In this document: piece after piece, positions 1 through 6,772 of the stretch | Numbering within the stretch: position 1 is the stretch's first letter | Layout: each line of letters opens with the position of its first letter | Notes under the pieces: generated by a model | Database searches by the model: none | What the model saw: the letters and a program-made list of their open reading frames with translations, nothing else | Told to the model about the DNA's origin: nothing | Translations under genes and position numbers: made by a program | Source: Planctomycetota bacterium | Lineage (GTDB): Bacteria; Planctomycetota; Planctomycetia; Pirellulales; Thermoguttaceae | Reading direction: 5' to 3' | DNA length: 9,845 nucleotides | NCBI GenBank assembly: GCA_023621895.1 | Contig: JAMOAF010000737.1 | Location: 1-9,845 of the forward strand

Positions 1-645
1 CTCGTCGACCAGAAGGTGGTCGAAGCGCGCTGCCTCCTCGCGGCGGACGTCGGGGAATCGGCGGAACAGCTCCTCGGTCAGCAGCAGGAGATCATCAAAA
101 TCTACGGCTCCGGCAGCCCGCAACGCCCCCTGGTAGCGGCGGTAGGCGGCCGCGGCGAGGTGCTCGCGGTCGGTCTGGGCAACGCTGGCGGCCTCGTCGG
201 GGCGAAGGCAGGCGGTCTTCCAATTGCCGATCAGGAACAACAGATCGGAGGGGCGCAAGACCGCGTCGGCGGCCTTGATCTCGCGGAGCACGCCGCGAGC
301 GATGCTCTCCTGGTCGCCGCGATCGTAGATCGCGAATTGCGACGGATAGCCGAGTTTTTCGATCCTCCGCCGGAGGATGCGAACGCAAAGGGAGTGAAAG
401 GTGGAAATCTCCGGTTTTTCCTTGCGCCGACGCCCGAGCCGCGAGCTGACCCGCTGCTGCATCTCGGCGGCCGCCTTGTTGGTGAACGTGACCGCGAGAA
501 TTCGTGACGGGCGCGTCCCCCGCCGGATCAGTTCGGCGATTCGCAGGGTGACGACGCGGGTTTTTCCCGTCCCGGCGCCGGCCAACACCAGTAGCGGTCC
601 GGAGGTGGTCAGCACGGCTTCTTTCTGGGCCGGGTTCAGCTCCAT
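1..645 (-). CDS. uvrD: UvrD/PcrA-type superfamily 1 DNA helicase, N-terminal part (cut by window edge)
   Basis: Reading the minus strand from an ATG at 645 gives 215 residues with no stop before the window edge. Visible SF1A helicase motifs, in order: Q-motif LNPAQKEAV (residues 3-11), Walker A GAGTGKT (23-29), motif Ia TFTNKAAAEM (53-62), the STFHSL segment (81-86), a VDFDDLL segment typical of the 1A/1B domains, and LLVDE (211-215), the start of Walker B. The window ends there, so domain 2 and the C-terminus are not seen. Enzymes of this family translocate 3'-5' on single-stranded DNA using ATP and act in nucleotide excision repair, mismatch repair or plasmid and replication restart. The start gives the usual short lead into the Q-motif; a weak AAGGGA lies 12 nt upstream. 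A GTG at 666 is a possible longer start. Family membership is certain; UvrD versus PcrA versus Rep cannot be settled from this fragment. It is transcribed divergently from ilvB. Confidence 0.95.
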   Translation of the reverse strand, partial: MELNPAQKEAVLTTSGPLLVLAGAGTGKTRVVTLRIAELIRRGTRPSRILAVTFTNKAAAEMQQRVSSRLGRRRKEKPEISTFHSLCVRILRRRIEKLGYPSQFAIYDRGDQESIARGVLREIKAADAVLRPSDLLFLIGNWKTACLRPDEAASVAQTDREHLAAAAYRRYQGALRAAGAVDFDDLLLLTEELFRRFPDVRREEAARFDHLLVDE

Positions 646-792
646 CGAACTCGAGATTCCCTTCACGGCAAAACTAGGATCGTAAGCCACAAGCTGGGCG
701 GCGGAAAGGGGGACCGTGCTCGGCGGGCCGGCGGCATCGCACCCCGCCGGAAGCGTCGGAAGATGATTCTGCTCGCCGGGCCAAGCGCCGCC

Positions 793-821
793 TTGGAACC
801 GGCCGCAGCGAGATATATACT
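793..821 (+). promoter_or_regulatory. Sigma70-like promoter for ilvB
   Basis: TTGGAA (793-798) and TATACT (816-821) are separated by 17 bp, the optimal spacing for a housekeeping sigma factor, and lie in the only AT-rich patch of the gap. Transcription would begin near 828, giving a leader of about 155 nt before the preferred ilvB start. This is prediction by consensus only. Confidence 0.55.
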
Positions 822-848
822 AAATTGCTTGCGGGCGCACCCCGCCAA

Positions 849-869
849 GGTCGGCTTGAGTAGCCGGCC
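849..869 (+). promoter_or_regulatory. Stem-loop in the ilvB leader
   Basis: GGTCGGCT (849-856) can pair with AGCCGGCC (862-869) around a 5-nt loop TGAGT, giving 8 pairs with one G-U. A smaller hairpin, GCGGG/CCCGC, sits just upstream at 831-845. Neither is followed by a T-tract, so these are not intrinsic terminators. They would lie at the 5' end of the predicted transcript and might affect mRNA stability or translation. In DNA of this GC content, such stems can also arise by chance. Confidence 0.35.
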
Positions 870-969
870 GGGCGAGCGCCGCGATGCCCGTTGTTGACGT
901 AATTTTCGCAGCTTGCTCAATCCCCCCAGATTGGCGTGAGTTTTTCGTTTTTCCGTTGCCCCCGAGGTT

Positions 970-974
970 GGAGG
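970..974 (+). promoter_or_regulatory. Ribosome binding site deciding the ilvB start
   Basis: GGAGG ends 8 nt before the GTG at 983. This is the strongest Shine-Dalgarno match in the leader and favours GTG 983 over the in-frame ATG at 884, which has no comparable site in front of it. Confidence 0.75.
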
Positions 975-982
975 TAAACCCC

Positions 983-2767
983 GTGTCCACCGTGGAAGCC
1001 CAAGCGAGAGTCAAGTCCAGCAGTCCGACGCAACCGACCAGCGGGGCCGACGTCGTCGTGCAGGCTCTCGTCAATCACGGGGTTGACACGGTTTTTGCCT
1101 ACCCGGGCGGGGCGAGCATGCCGCTGCACCAGGCGCTGACCCGGTTTCGCGACAAGATCCGCGTCGTTCTCCCCCGGCACGAGCAAGGGGGGGGGTTCGC
1201 CGCCCAGGGTTATGCTCGCTCGACCGGCAAGGTTGGCGTCTGCTGCGCTACCAGCGGTCCCGGCGCGACGAATCTCGTCACTCCGATCGCCGACGCCAGG
1301 CTCGACAGCGTCCCGCTGATCGCCATTACCGGCCAGGTCGGTACCTCGGTGATCGGCAGCGACGCCTTCCAAGAGACGCCGATCATCGAAGTCTGCCGCA
1401 GCGTGACCAAGCACCACTACCTGGTCATCGATCCGAATGACCTGGCGCGGGTGGTCCGCGAGGCGTTCCACGTGGCTAGTACGGGGCGGCCCGGCCCGGT
1501 GCTGATCGACTTGCCCAAGAACGTCCAATTGGCCCAGGTCGTGCCCGACTACGACGCACCGATGGACCTGCCGGGCTACACGGAAGTGAGGCCGCTGGCG
1601 ACGGATGCGGAGATCGAGGCCATCGCCCGGCTGATCGCCGAGTCGCGGCGTCCGGTGATCTATGCCGGCGGAGGGATTGTGTCGTCCGGCGCCGCGCCGG
1701 AACTGCTGGAACTGGTCAAGAAGACCGGCATTCCCGTGACGACCACGTTGACCGGCCTGGGCGGCTTTCCGGGCGACCATCCACTGGCCTTGGACATGCT
1801 CGGCATGCACGGGAGCGTCTACGCCAACCTGGCCGTCAGCGAGGCCGATCTGCTGCTGGCCTTCGGGGTCCGCTTCGACGATCGGGTGACCGGAAAGGTC
1901 TCGGAGTTCGCCAAGCACGGCAAGATTGTCCACGTCGACATCGACGCCTCGGAGATCAACAAGATTCGGAGCACCGATCTGGCTTCCGTCAGCGACGTGA
2001 AGTACGCCCTTGGCGAGCTGAACAAGCGCGTCAAGCGGCCCGCCGAGATCGGCGAGTGGTCCAAGCGGATCGATGCCTGGAAGACCGCGGACCCCCTGAA
2101 GTACGACGAGGATGCCGAGTCGATCCTGCCGCAGCACGCAATCCACGAGCTCTGGCGGTTGACGAAGGATCGCGACACGATCATCGCCACCGGCGTCGGC
2201 CAGCACCAGATGTGGGCGGCTCAGTTTTATCGCTTTACGAAGCCGCGGACCTGGCTCTCCAGCGCGGGCCTGGGCACGATGGGCTTCGGATTGCCGGCCG
2301 CCTTGGGCGCCAAGGTGGCGCACCCCGACAAGCTCGTGGTCGATATCGACGGCGACGGCTCGCTGCTGATGAATATCCAGGAGCTGGCCACTTGCTTCTG
2401 CGAGAAAATCCCCGTCAAGGTCCTGCTGTTGAACAACCAGCACCTGGGCATGGTGGTGCAATGGGAAGATCGGTTCCACAACGCCAACCGCGCGCACACG
2501 TATCTCGGGCCGATCGACAACCCGGAGGCGATCGGCCGCGGCCAGGGAATCGGCCCCGATGAGCGTTACCCTGATTTCGTGACGATTGCCCAAGGCTTCG
2601 GCTGGAAAGGGCGCCAGGTCATGGAGAAGTCGGAACTGGCCGCGGCGATTCAGGAAATGATCGATTCGCCGGGACCCTACTTGCTCGACGTGGCCGTACC
2701 CTACCAGGAGCACGTGCTGCCGATGATCCCCTCGGGGATGACGGTCCGAGAGTTGATTCGCGAGTGA
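983..2767 (+). CDS. ilvB: Acetolactate synthase large (catalytic) subunit
   Basis: This ThDP-, Mg- and FAD-dependent enzyme condenses two pyruvates to 2-acetolactate, or pyruvate with 2-oxobutyrate, as the first common step of valine, leucine and isoleucine synthesis in the cytoplasm. From the GTG start it has 594 residues, normal for the family. The N-terminal pyrimidine-binding domain carries YPGGASMPLHQAL and RHEQGG, with the catalytic glutamate at residue 67. TSGPGATNL and a middle FAD-associated domain follow. The C-terminal domain has the ThDP/Mg motif GDGS (457-460) through NN (484-485), then LGMVVQWEDRF, and ends in the typical IPSGMTVRELI tail. The in-frame ATG at 884 would add 33 residues that do not look like the family, and GTG has a strong GGAGG site. 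No small regulatory subunit (ilvH/ilvN) or ilvC is in the window. The next gene begins 3 nt after the stop, so it is probably co-transcribed. Confidence 0.96.
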   Translation: MSTVEAQARVKSSSPTQPTSGADVVVQALVNHGVDTVFAYPGGASMPLHQALTRFRDKIRVVLPRHEQGGGFAAQGYARSTGKVGVCCATSGPGATNLVTPIADARLDSVPLIAITGQVGTSVIGSDAFQETPIIEVCRSVTKHHYLVIDPNDLARVVREAFHVASTGRPGPVLIDLPKNVQLAQVVPDYDAPMDLPGYTEVRPLATDAEIEAIARLIAESRRPVIYAGGGIVSSGAAPELLELVKKTGIPVTTTLTGLGGFPGDHPLALDMLGMHGSVYANLAVSEADLLLAFGVRFDDRVTGKVSEFAKHGKIVHVDIDASEINKIRSTDLASVSDVKYALGELNKRVKRPAEIGEWSKRIDAWKTADPLKYDEDAESILPQHAIHELWRLTKDRDTIIATGVGQHQMWAAQFYRFTKPRTWLSSAGLGTMGFGLPAALGAKVAHPDKLVVDIDGDGSLLMNIQELATCFCEKIPVKVLLLNNQHLGMVVQWEDRFHNANRAHTYLGPIDNPEAIGRGQGIGPDERYPDFVTIAQGFGWKGRQVMEKSELAAAIQEMIDSPGPYLLDVAVPYQEHVLPMIPSGMTVRELIRE

Positions 2768-2770
2768 AAC

Positions 2771-4102
2771 ATGGCAAGGTATTGGCTGCTCGCCAGCGCG
2801 GCGGTCTGCTTCCTGGCTGGTTGCCAGTGGAAGGCCGCGCCGTCGCCGGGCGTTTTTCCAGCCGAGCGGGGGGTGTTTCATCACGAGGTCAACGCCCGGG
2901 GAACGGTTTTCGCCGCCAGCGGCGCCGAGGTTCGCTGCGAGGTCGGCGGCCAGTCCCCCGAAGGAACGATGATCCTGGAAATCGTCCCCGAAGGCACCCG
3001 CGTGGAGAAAGGCGACCTGCTCGTAGAGCTTGACTCGTCCGCGTTCAAGGAAGAACGCTTGCAGGAGCAGCTCCAATGCAGCCGCCTGCGGGCGGAAGTG
3101 GCCGAGGCGGAAAACGAATTGGAGAAAGTCAGGCTTTCGTTTCAGGAGTATCTCGAAGGCATCGCTCCGGAGCACAAGCAAGCGAGCGAGCACTCGATCT
3201 TCTCCGCGCAAGGGGCGTTGGAGAGGGCGGAACGAGAGCTCGAGTCGGCCAAGAAAAACCCAAAACGGGGCGACGGCACGGTCGAGGACCTGGAGGCCAG
3301 GCAGTTCGACGTCGAACTGGCAAGACGCGAGCTGGAGCGGGCCAAGGCGAGCCTCGAGTCGTTTGAGAAATTCACCAAAAAGCGGCGTCTGAAAGAGCTC
3401 GAGGGCGAACTCGCATCGGCCGAGGCGAAGGTCCGCGCGAAGCGCCAGGAAGAAGAGATTCATGCCGGGCTGCTGGAGAGAATCGAGCAGCAGATTGCCG
3501 GCTGCACGATCACCGCGCCTTCCCCTGGGGTCGTCTTCTACGCCGATCCGCAACGCGGAAGCCACGACGACGGCAGCGTAATCGCCGAGGGTTCGTTCGT
3601 TCGCCGGCGCCAGGCGATCTTGCGCCTCAGCCGGTTGGAAGAACTCAGCGTCCGCATGGAAGTCCGCGAGGCGGACATGCCGCTGCTCAGGAAGGGAATG
3701 CCCGCCGAAGTCTATCTCGACGGCGCGCCCGGCCAGATGCTTGCTGGCGAGGTGGCCGCGATCCACCCTTACCCCACGCGCGCCACGCGCCTTAGCGACA
3801 GCAACAAGCGGTACGACGTGGTGGTCGCGATCAGCAGGCCGACGAGCGAAATCCGGCCCGGAGTGACGGCCGAGGTGTCGGTGCCGATCGCCGCGCTGAA
3901 CGACGTGGTCCAAGTGCCGGCCTCGGCGGTGTATGCTGTAAACGGCGGCAACTGCTGCCTGGTCTTCCGCGGAGGCCGCTGGCAGCCGCGATCGGTCAAG
4001 ATCGGTCCCAGCAACGGTTCGATGACCGTCATCCGTGAGGGGATCGAGGCTGGCGAAGAAGTGGCGATCCATCCAGCGGTGTTCCAGTCAAAGAAGCCGT
4101 AG
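2771..4102 (+). CDS. HlyD/RND-type periplasmic adaptor lipoprotein (membrane fusion protein)
   Basis: The 443-residue protein begins with a lipoprotein signal peptide: a hydrophobic stretch and lipobox LAGC, with the lipidated Cys at 18. Then come the first half of a biotinyl-lipoyl-like domain (about 40-90, with GTRVEKGDLLVELD), a long charged coiled-coil hairpin (about 91-243, Glu/Lys/Arg/Ala-rich), the second lipoyl half (about 244-290, CTITAPSPGVV), a beta-barrel domain (about 291-375) and a membrane-proximal domain starting VQVPASAVYAV (about 380-435). This is the full architecture of adaptors that bridge an inner-membrane pump to an outer-membrane channel or that support MacB-type ABC exporters. 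No pump or channel gene is beside it, so the partner is unknown. It starts 3 nt after the ilvB stop with no clear Shine-Dalgarno, which suggests translational coupling. The substrate cannot be inferred. Confidence 0.88.
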   Translation: MARYWLLASAAVCFLAGCQWKAAPSPGVFPAERGVFHHEVNARGTVFAASGAEVRCEVGGQSPEGTMILEIVPEGTRVEKGDLLVELDSSAFKEERLQEQLQCSRLRAEVAEAENELEKVRLSFQEYLEGIAPEHKQASEHSIFSAQGALERAERELESAKKNPKRGDGTVEDLEARQFDVELARRELERAKASLESFEKFTKKRRLKELEGELASAEAKVRAKRQEEEIHAGLLERIEQQIAGCTITAPSPGVVFYADPQRGSHDDGSVIAEGSFVRRRQAILRLSRLEELSVRMEVREADMPLLRKGMPAEVYLDGAPGQMLAGEVAAIHPYPTRATRLSDSNKRYDVVVAISRPTSEIRPGVTAEVSVPIAALNDVVQVPASAVYAVNGGNCCLVFRGGRWQPRSVKIGPSNGSMTVIREGIEAGEEVAIHPAVFQSKKP

Positions 4103-4108
4103 TGCACG

Positions 4109-4113
4109 AAAGG
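4109..4113 (+). promoter_or_regulatory. Ribosome binding site for the heparinase-methyltransferase gene
   Basis: AAAGG lies 8 nt before the ATG at 4122 in the 19-nt gap after the adaptor gene. It supports this start over the in-frame ATG at 4035, which lies inside the adaptor gene and would put a basic, non-signal extension in front of the signal peptide. Confidence 0.65.
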
Positions 4114-4121
4114 CGCCCGCC

Positions 4122-6695
4122 ATGAGCCGCCGACAGGATCTCCACCCGCCGTCAGTCTTGCGGCCAGCCTTGATGGCGGCATTCGCCCTGGCGATGCTGG
4201 CCGGCGACTCCAACGCGGAAATCCGCCTCGTGGCCGAGCGTCCGCGGGTCTTGATCCGCGGCGGCGATCTGCCGCTTTTGCGCGAGCGCTGCCGCGGCGA
4301 TGCGCATCTCAAGCCGGTCTATGAGAAGATGCGGGCCTTCGCCTACGGCAGCGGCCGGAGCAGCAACCTTTGGATAGCGCCCGATGAACTCTGCTCGATC
4401 GCTTTGGCCTACCTGATCGAAGACCGGGATGCGAGACTGCTCGCCCGGGCACGCGGGCACATCGGCTTTTTACGCGAGGCGGAGGGAGACAGTTGGACGC
4501 GGCCGCGGATTCTCAAGGCGCTCGCCTGCGCCTACGACTGGCTCCATGCCGATCTTTCCGAGGGCGAACGCCGGCAAATGGCCGAGCGGATGACCTGGCT
4601 GGCCGCCCAGATGCGCAAGCAGTATCGCCACAGCGATTACAACAACCACGTCTACTTGGAGCGGGGCCCGCTCGTCTACCTGGGGCTGGCGCTTGCGGGC
4701 GAGGGGCTCGCCGATGCGGAAGCCGCCAGGGCCCTGGACGAGGCCGAAGCGCTTTTGAAACAGCATTTCGTGCCGGCCGTCAACCAGGTGGGAGGCCTTG
4801 GCGACGGCGGGTGGCACGAGAGCATGAGCTACTGGAGCTTCTTTGCCTACGAGTTCGCCCACCAGCTCGAGGCGTGGCGGACGGCAACCGGCGAAGACCT
4901 GTTTGCCGCCTGCCCGGCCTTGGGAGGCGCGGCCGAGTGGTTGGTCTATTGCACGCGTCCCCATGACCGTTCGATGGCCCCGGTGGCTGACATCGAGTCG
5001 CCAGTCCGCTGGGGTGACCAGGAATCGGCCTACCTTCCGCTGCTTGCCGCGCGCTACCGAAGCGGTCTGGCCCAATCGGCCGCCCAGCAGACGCCGCCCA
5101 CTCACGCCGCCCGGTGTTGGGCCTATCTGGCCTGGTACGATCCGGGCATTGCAGCCGCGGACAGGGCAACGCTTCCCACGGGGCGTCTCTTCCAAGGCAT
5201 CGGCTGGGCATCGATGCGCAGTGGTTGGGAAACCGACGCCGCCTGGGCGCTGTTCGTTTGCGGCGACTACTACGCCGGCCACCAGCATTTCGACCAGAAC
5301 AGTTTCATCATCGCCCGGCGGGGGAACCTGGCGATCGACGCCGGCGAGTACGGGGCCAGGCAGACGCTGTTTCACAACACGGTAATGATCGGCCAGGGGC
5401 AGCGCGCTTATGGCAACGATCCGCGAACCCGCTTCGGCCCCACGCCGCCGGGCTCGGAATTCGACACCGGCGAGATCGTCGCCTTCGAGGAGAATCGCTT
5501 GTTCACCTATGTGCTCGGCGATGCCTCGAACGCCTACGGCGAGTTCCGCAGCGGCCGGCGAATGAAAAAAGCCCCCGTCTTCCTCCGGCGGTTCCTGTTC
5601 CTGAAGCCGGCGACGTTCGTGGTCGACGACACGGTGCGCGTTTTCGAGCCCGGCCTCGACGTCCGCTGGCTGCTCCACTCAACCGGCAAGCCGGAGATTT
5701 CGCAGGCGGGCATTCTGATTCGCGATCAGCAAGGCGAACTGGCCTGCCGGACCCTCCTGCCGGAAAAGGTCACCGTCAGCTCGCTCGAGGACGCGGGCGG
5801 GAAATCCAACCGGCAGCACCACCGGATCGAGATCGCGCCGGCCGAGGCCGGCTCCCAGACTGTCCGCTTCCTTCACGTTCTGCACGCCCGCCCGGCTGGC
5901 CAGTCCGATTCCGTGCACTGCCAAATGGCGGTCACCGGCAAGGAGGTCGCGCTGGAGTTGGCGGCCTCCGGCCTTGTCTACCGCGTATGGCTTTCGGAAG
6001 ACTCGCCCGGCCGGATCGCCGTGGCGACGGCCGAGGGGCGCGCGTTGGCCGCCGAGCGCCCCTTGGCGGCCGGCATCCTGCCCTACACGGCCGACGGCGT
6101 TAAGCTGCTCGAGCGATGGGACTCGGCCTACCGCCGCGACGGTTTGCCCGGCTGGGACACCGACAGGACCTCGAGCAACCTCCAAGAGGCCCTCCGCCGT
6201 GGGCTTGTCAAGCCGTGCCGGGCGGCCGAACTGGGCTGCGGCACCGGCACGAACGCCGTTTACCTCGCCGAACAGGGTTTCGACGTCACCGGCATCGACA
6301 TCGCGCCGTCCGCGCTGGCCCGTGCAGCCGGGAGAGCGAAAGCGGCCGGTGCCCAGGTCCAGTGGCGGCTGGCCGATGCGACGAACATGCCGGACTTGGA
6401 GCCGTTCGATTTTGTGTTTGACCGCGGCTGCTACCACGGCGTGCGCCAGGCAAATGCGGCCGGATATGTCCAGTCGCTTCGCAAGCTCACCCGGCAAGGG
6501 GCCCGGGTGTTGATCCTGGCCGGCAACGCCAACGAAGCGCGAGCATCCGGTCCGCCGCGAGTGAAAGAAGAGCAGATCCGCGCCGACTTCTCCGCGGATT
6601 TCAACCTGCTCGAACTCCGCGAAACGCGGTTCGACACCAGGCAGCCCGGCGTCCAGGGCGCCTTGGCGTGGTTTATTCTGCTTGAGCGGAAGTAG
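4122..6695 (+). CDS. Exported heparinase II/III-family protein fused to a C-terminal SAM-dependent methyltransferase
   Basis: From ATG 4122 the protein has 857 residues. Residues 1-32 form a signal peptide: basic start, hydrophobic ALMAAFALAMLAG, likely cleavage after SNA. RPRVLIRGGDLPLLRERC (about 40-57) opens the lyase part in the way common to this family. An alpha/alpha toroid (about 60-340) carries NNHVY (N174-N175-H176) and HESMSYW (H232, Y237). A beta-sandwich of the heparinase II/III C-terminal type (about 365-650) carries GHQHFDQNSF (H387, H389). Asn/His/Tyr/His residues in such positions are the catalytic set of polysaccharide lyases in this fold, so uronic-acid polysaccharide cleavage is plausible; the substrate is not known. 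From about 660 the same frame continues into a full class I methyltransferase (separate entry). The frame is open throughout with no change in base composition. It lies 19 nt after the adaptor gene and is probably in its operon. The lyase family is secure; the meaning of the fusion is not. Confidence 0.85.
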   Translation: MSRRQDLHPPSVLRPALMAAFALAMLAGDSNAEIRLVAERPRVLIRGGDLPLLRERCRGDAHLKPVYEKMRAFAYGSGRSSNLWIAPDELCSIALAYLIEDRDARLLARARGHIGFLREAEGDSWTRPRILKALACAYDWLHADLSEGERRQMAERMTWLAAQMRKQYRHSDYNNHVYLERGPLVYLGLALAGEGLADAEAARALDEAEALLKQHFVPAVNQVGGLGDGGWHESMSYWSFFAYEFAHQLEAWRTATGEDLFAACPALGGAAEWLVYCTRPHDRSMAPVADIESPVRWGDQESAYLPLLAARYRSGLAQSAAQQTPPTHAARCWAYLAWYDPGIAAADRATLPTGRLFQGIGWASMRSGWETDAAWALFVCGDYYAGHQHFDQNSFIIARRGNLAIDAGEYGARQTLFHNTVMIGQGQRAYGNDPRTRFGPTPPGSEFDTGEIVAFEENRLFTYVLGDASNAYGEFRSGRRMKKAPVFLRRFLFLKPATFVVDDTVRVFEPGLDVRWLLHSTGKPEISQAGILIRDQQGELACRTLLPEKVTVSSLEDAGGKSNRQHHRIEIAPAEAGSQTVRFLHVLHARPAGQSDSVHCQMAVTGKEVALELAASGLVYRVWLSEDSPGRIAVATAEGRALAAERPLAAGILPYTADGVKLLERWDSAYRRDGLPGWDTDRTSSNLQEALRRGLVKPCRAAELGCGTGTNAVYLAEQGFDVTGIDIAPSALARAAGRAKAAGAQVQWRLADATNMPDLEPFDFVFDRGCYHGVRQANAAGYVQSLRKLTRQGARVLILAGNANEARASGPPRVKEEQIRADFSADFNLLELRETRFDTRQPGVQGALAWFILLERK
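6099..6692 (+). other. Class I SAM-dependent methyltransferase domain (residues about 660-857 of the heparinase protein)
   Basis: The domain opens with LLERWDSAYRRDG (W666) and GWDT, the lead-in common to TehB/thiopurine-methyltransferase-like enzymes. The glycine-rich SAM motif I is ELGCGTGTN (703-711). The acidic ribose-binding residue is D726 in VTGIDIAP, motif II/III is WRLADATNMP, and motif IV is FDFVFDRGCYHGV. The end (RFDTRQPG, then FILLERK) matches full-length members, so the domain is complete at about 198 residues. No in-frame ATG precedes it closely; a GTG at 6021 is in frame but has no obvious ribosome site, so I see no good case for separate translation. The substrate is unknown; small thiol or metalloid acceptors are only a family-level possibility. 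Confidence 0.85.
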
Positions 6696-6761
6696 GGTAG
6701 CCGCCGGCTCTCAGGCTAAAGATAATGGTGGCCACACGTTCCAGGTCCTCTTCAAACAACC

Positions 6762-6766
6762 GGAGA
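6762..6766 (+). promoter_or_regulatory. Ribosome binding site for the serine hydrolase gene
   Basis: GGAGA lies 6 nt before the ATG at 6773. It selects this start over the in-frame ATG at 6725, which has no such site and would hide the signal peptide behind an extra 16 residues. Confidence 0.65.
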
Positions 6767-6772
6767 ATTGCC

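Larger units (their letters stand above)
646..982. other. Divergent intergenic region between the helicase and ilvB
   Basis: This 337-bp gap separates two divergent genes. Its only AT-rich block lies near 811-827. That block forms a sigma70-like promoter toward ilvB and could also serve the helicase on the other strand, where TATATA and TAGTAT cores are present without a clear -35 box. The ilvB side of the gap holds a stem-loop and an in-frame open stretch from an ATG at 884. I see no tRNA, repeat or separate small gene. Short GC-rich frames on either strand look like composition effects. Confidence 0.7.

Noticed and set aside
16..507. A 163-codon plus-strand frame at the left edge.
   Set aside because: It lies opposite the helicase, whose motifs are unmistakable on the minus strand.
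884..982. A short ilv leader peptide gene for attenuation.
   Set aside because: The frame has no stop and runs straight into ilvB, and no terminator hairpin with a T-tract follows, so a classic leader peptide is not supported.
917..4072. A 1051-codon open frame on the minus strand opposite ilvB and the adaptor gene.
   Set aside because: Its translation is rich in Arg, His, Asp, Gly and Leu with no recognisable domain, and both genes on the opposite strand are clear family members. In GC-rich coding DNA, antisense frames stay open because stop codons are rare.
4035..4121. Use of the in-frame ATG at 4035 as the start of the heparinase gene.
   Set aside because: It lies within the adaptor gene and would place a basic Arg/Ser-rich stretch before the signal peptide; ATG 4122 has a ribosome site at the right distance.
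4470..6497. Two abutting long minus-strand frames (402 and 272 codons) opposite the heparinase-methyltransferase gene.
   Set aside because: Same antisense effect: biased composition, no motifs, and full overlap with a well-supported plus-strand gene.
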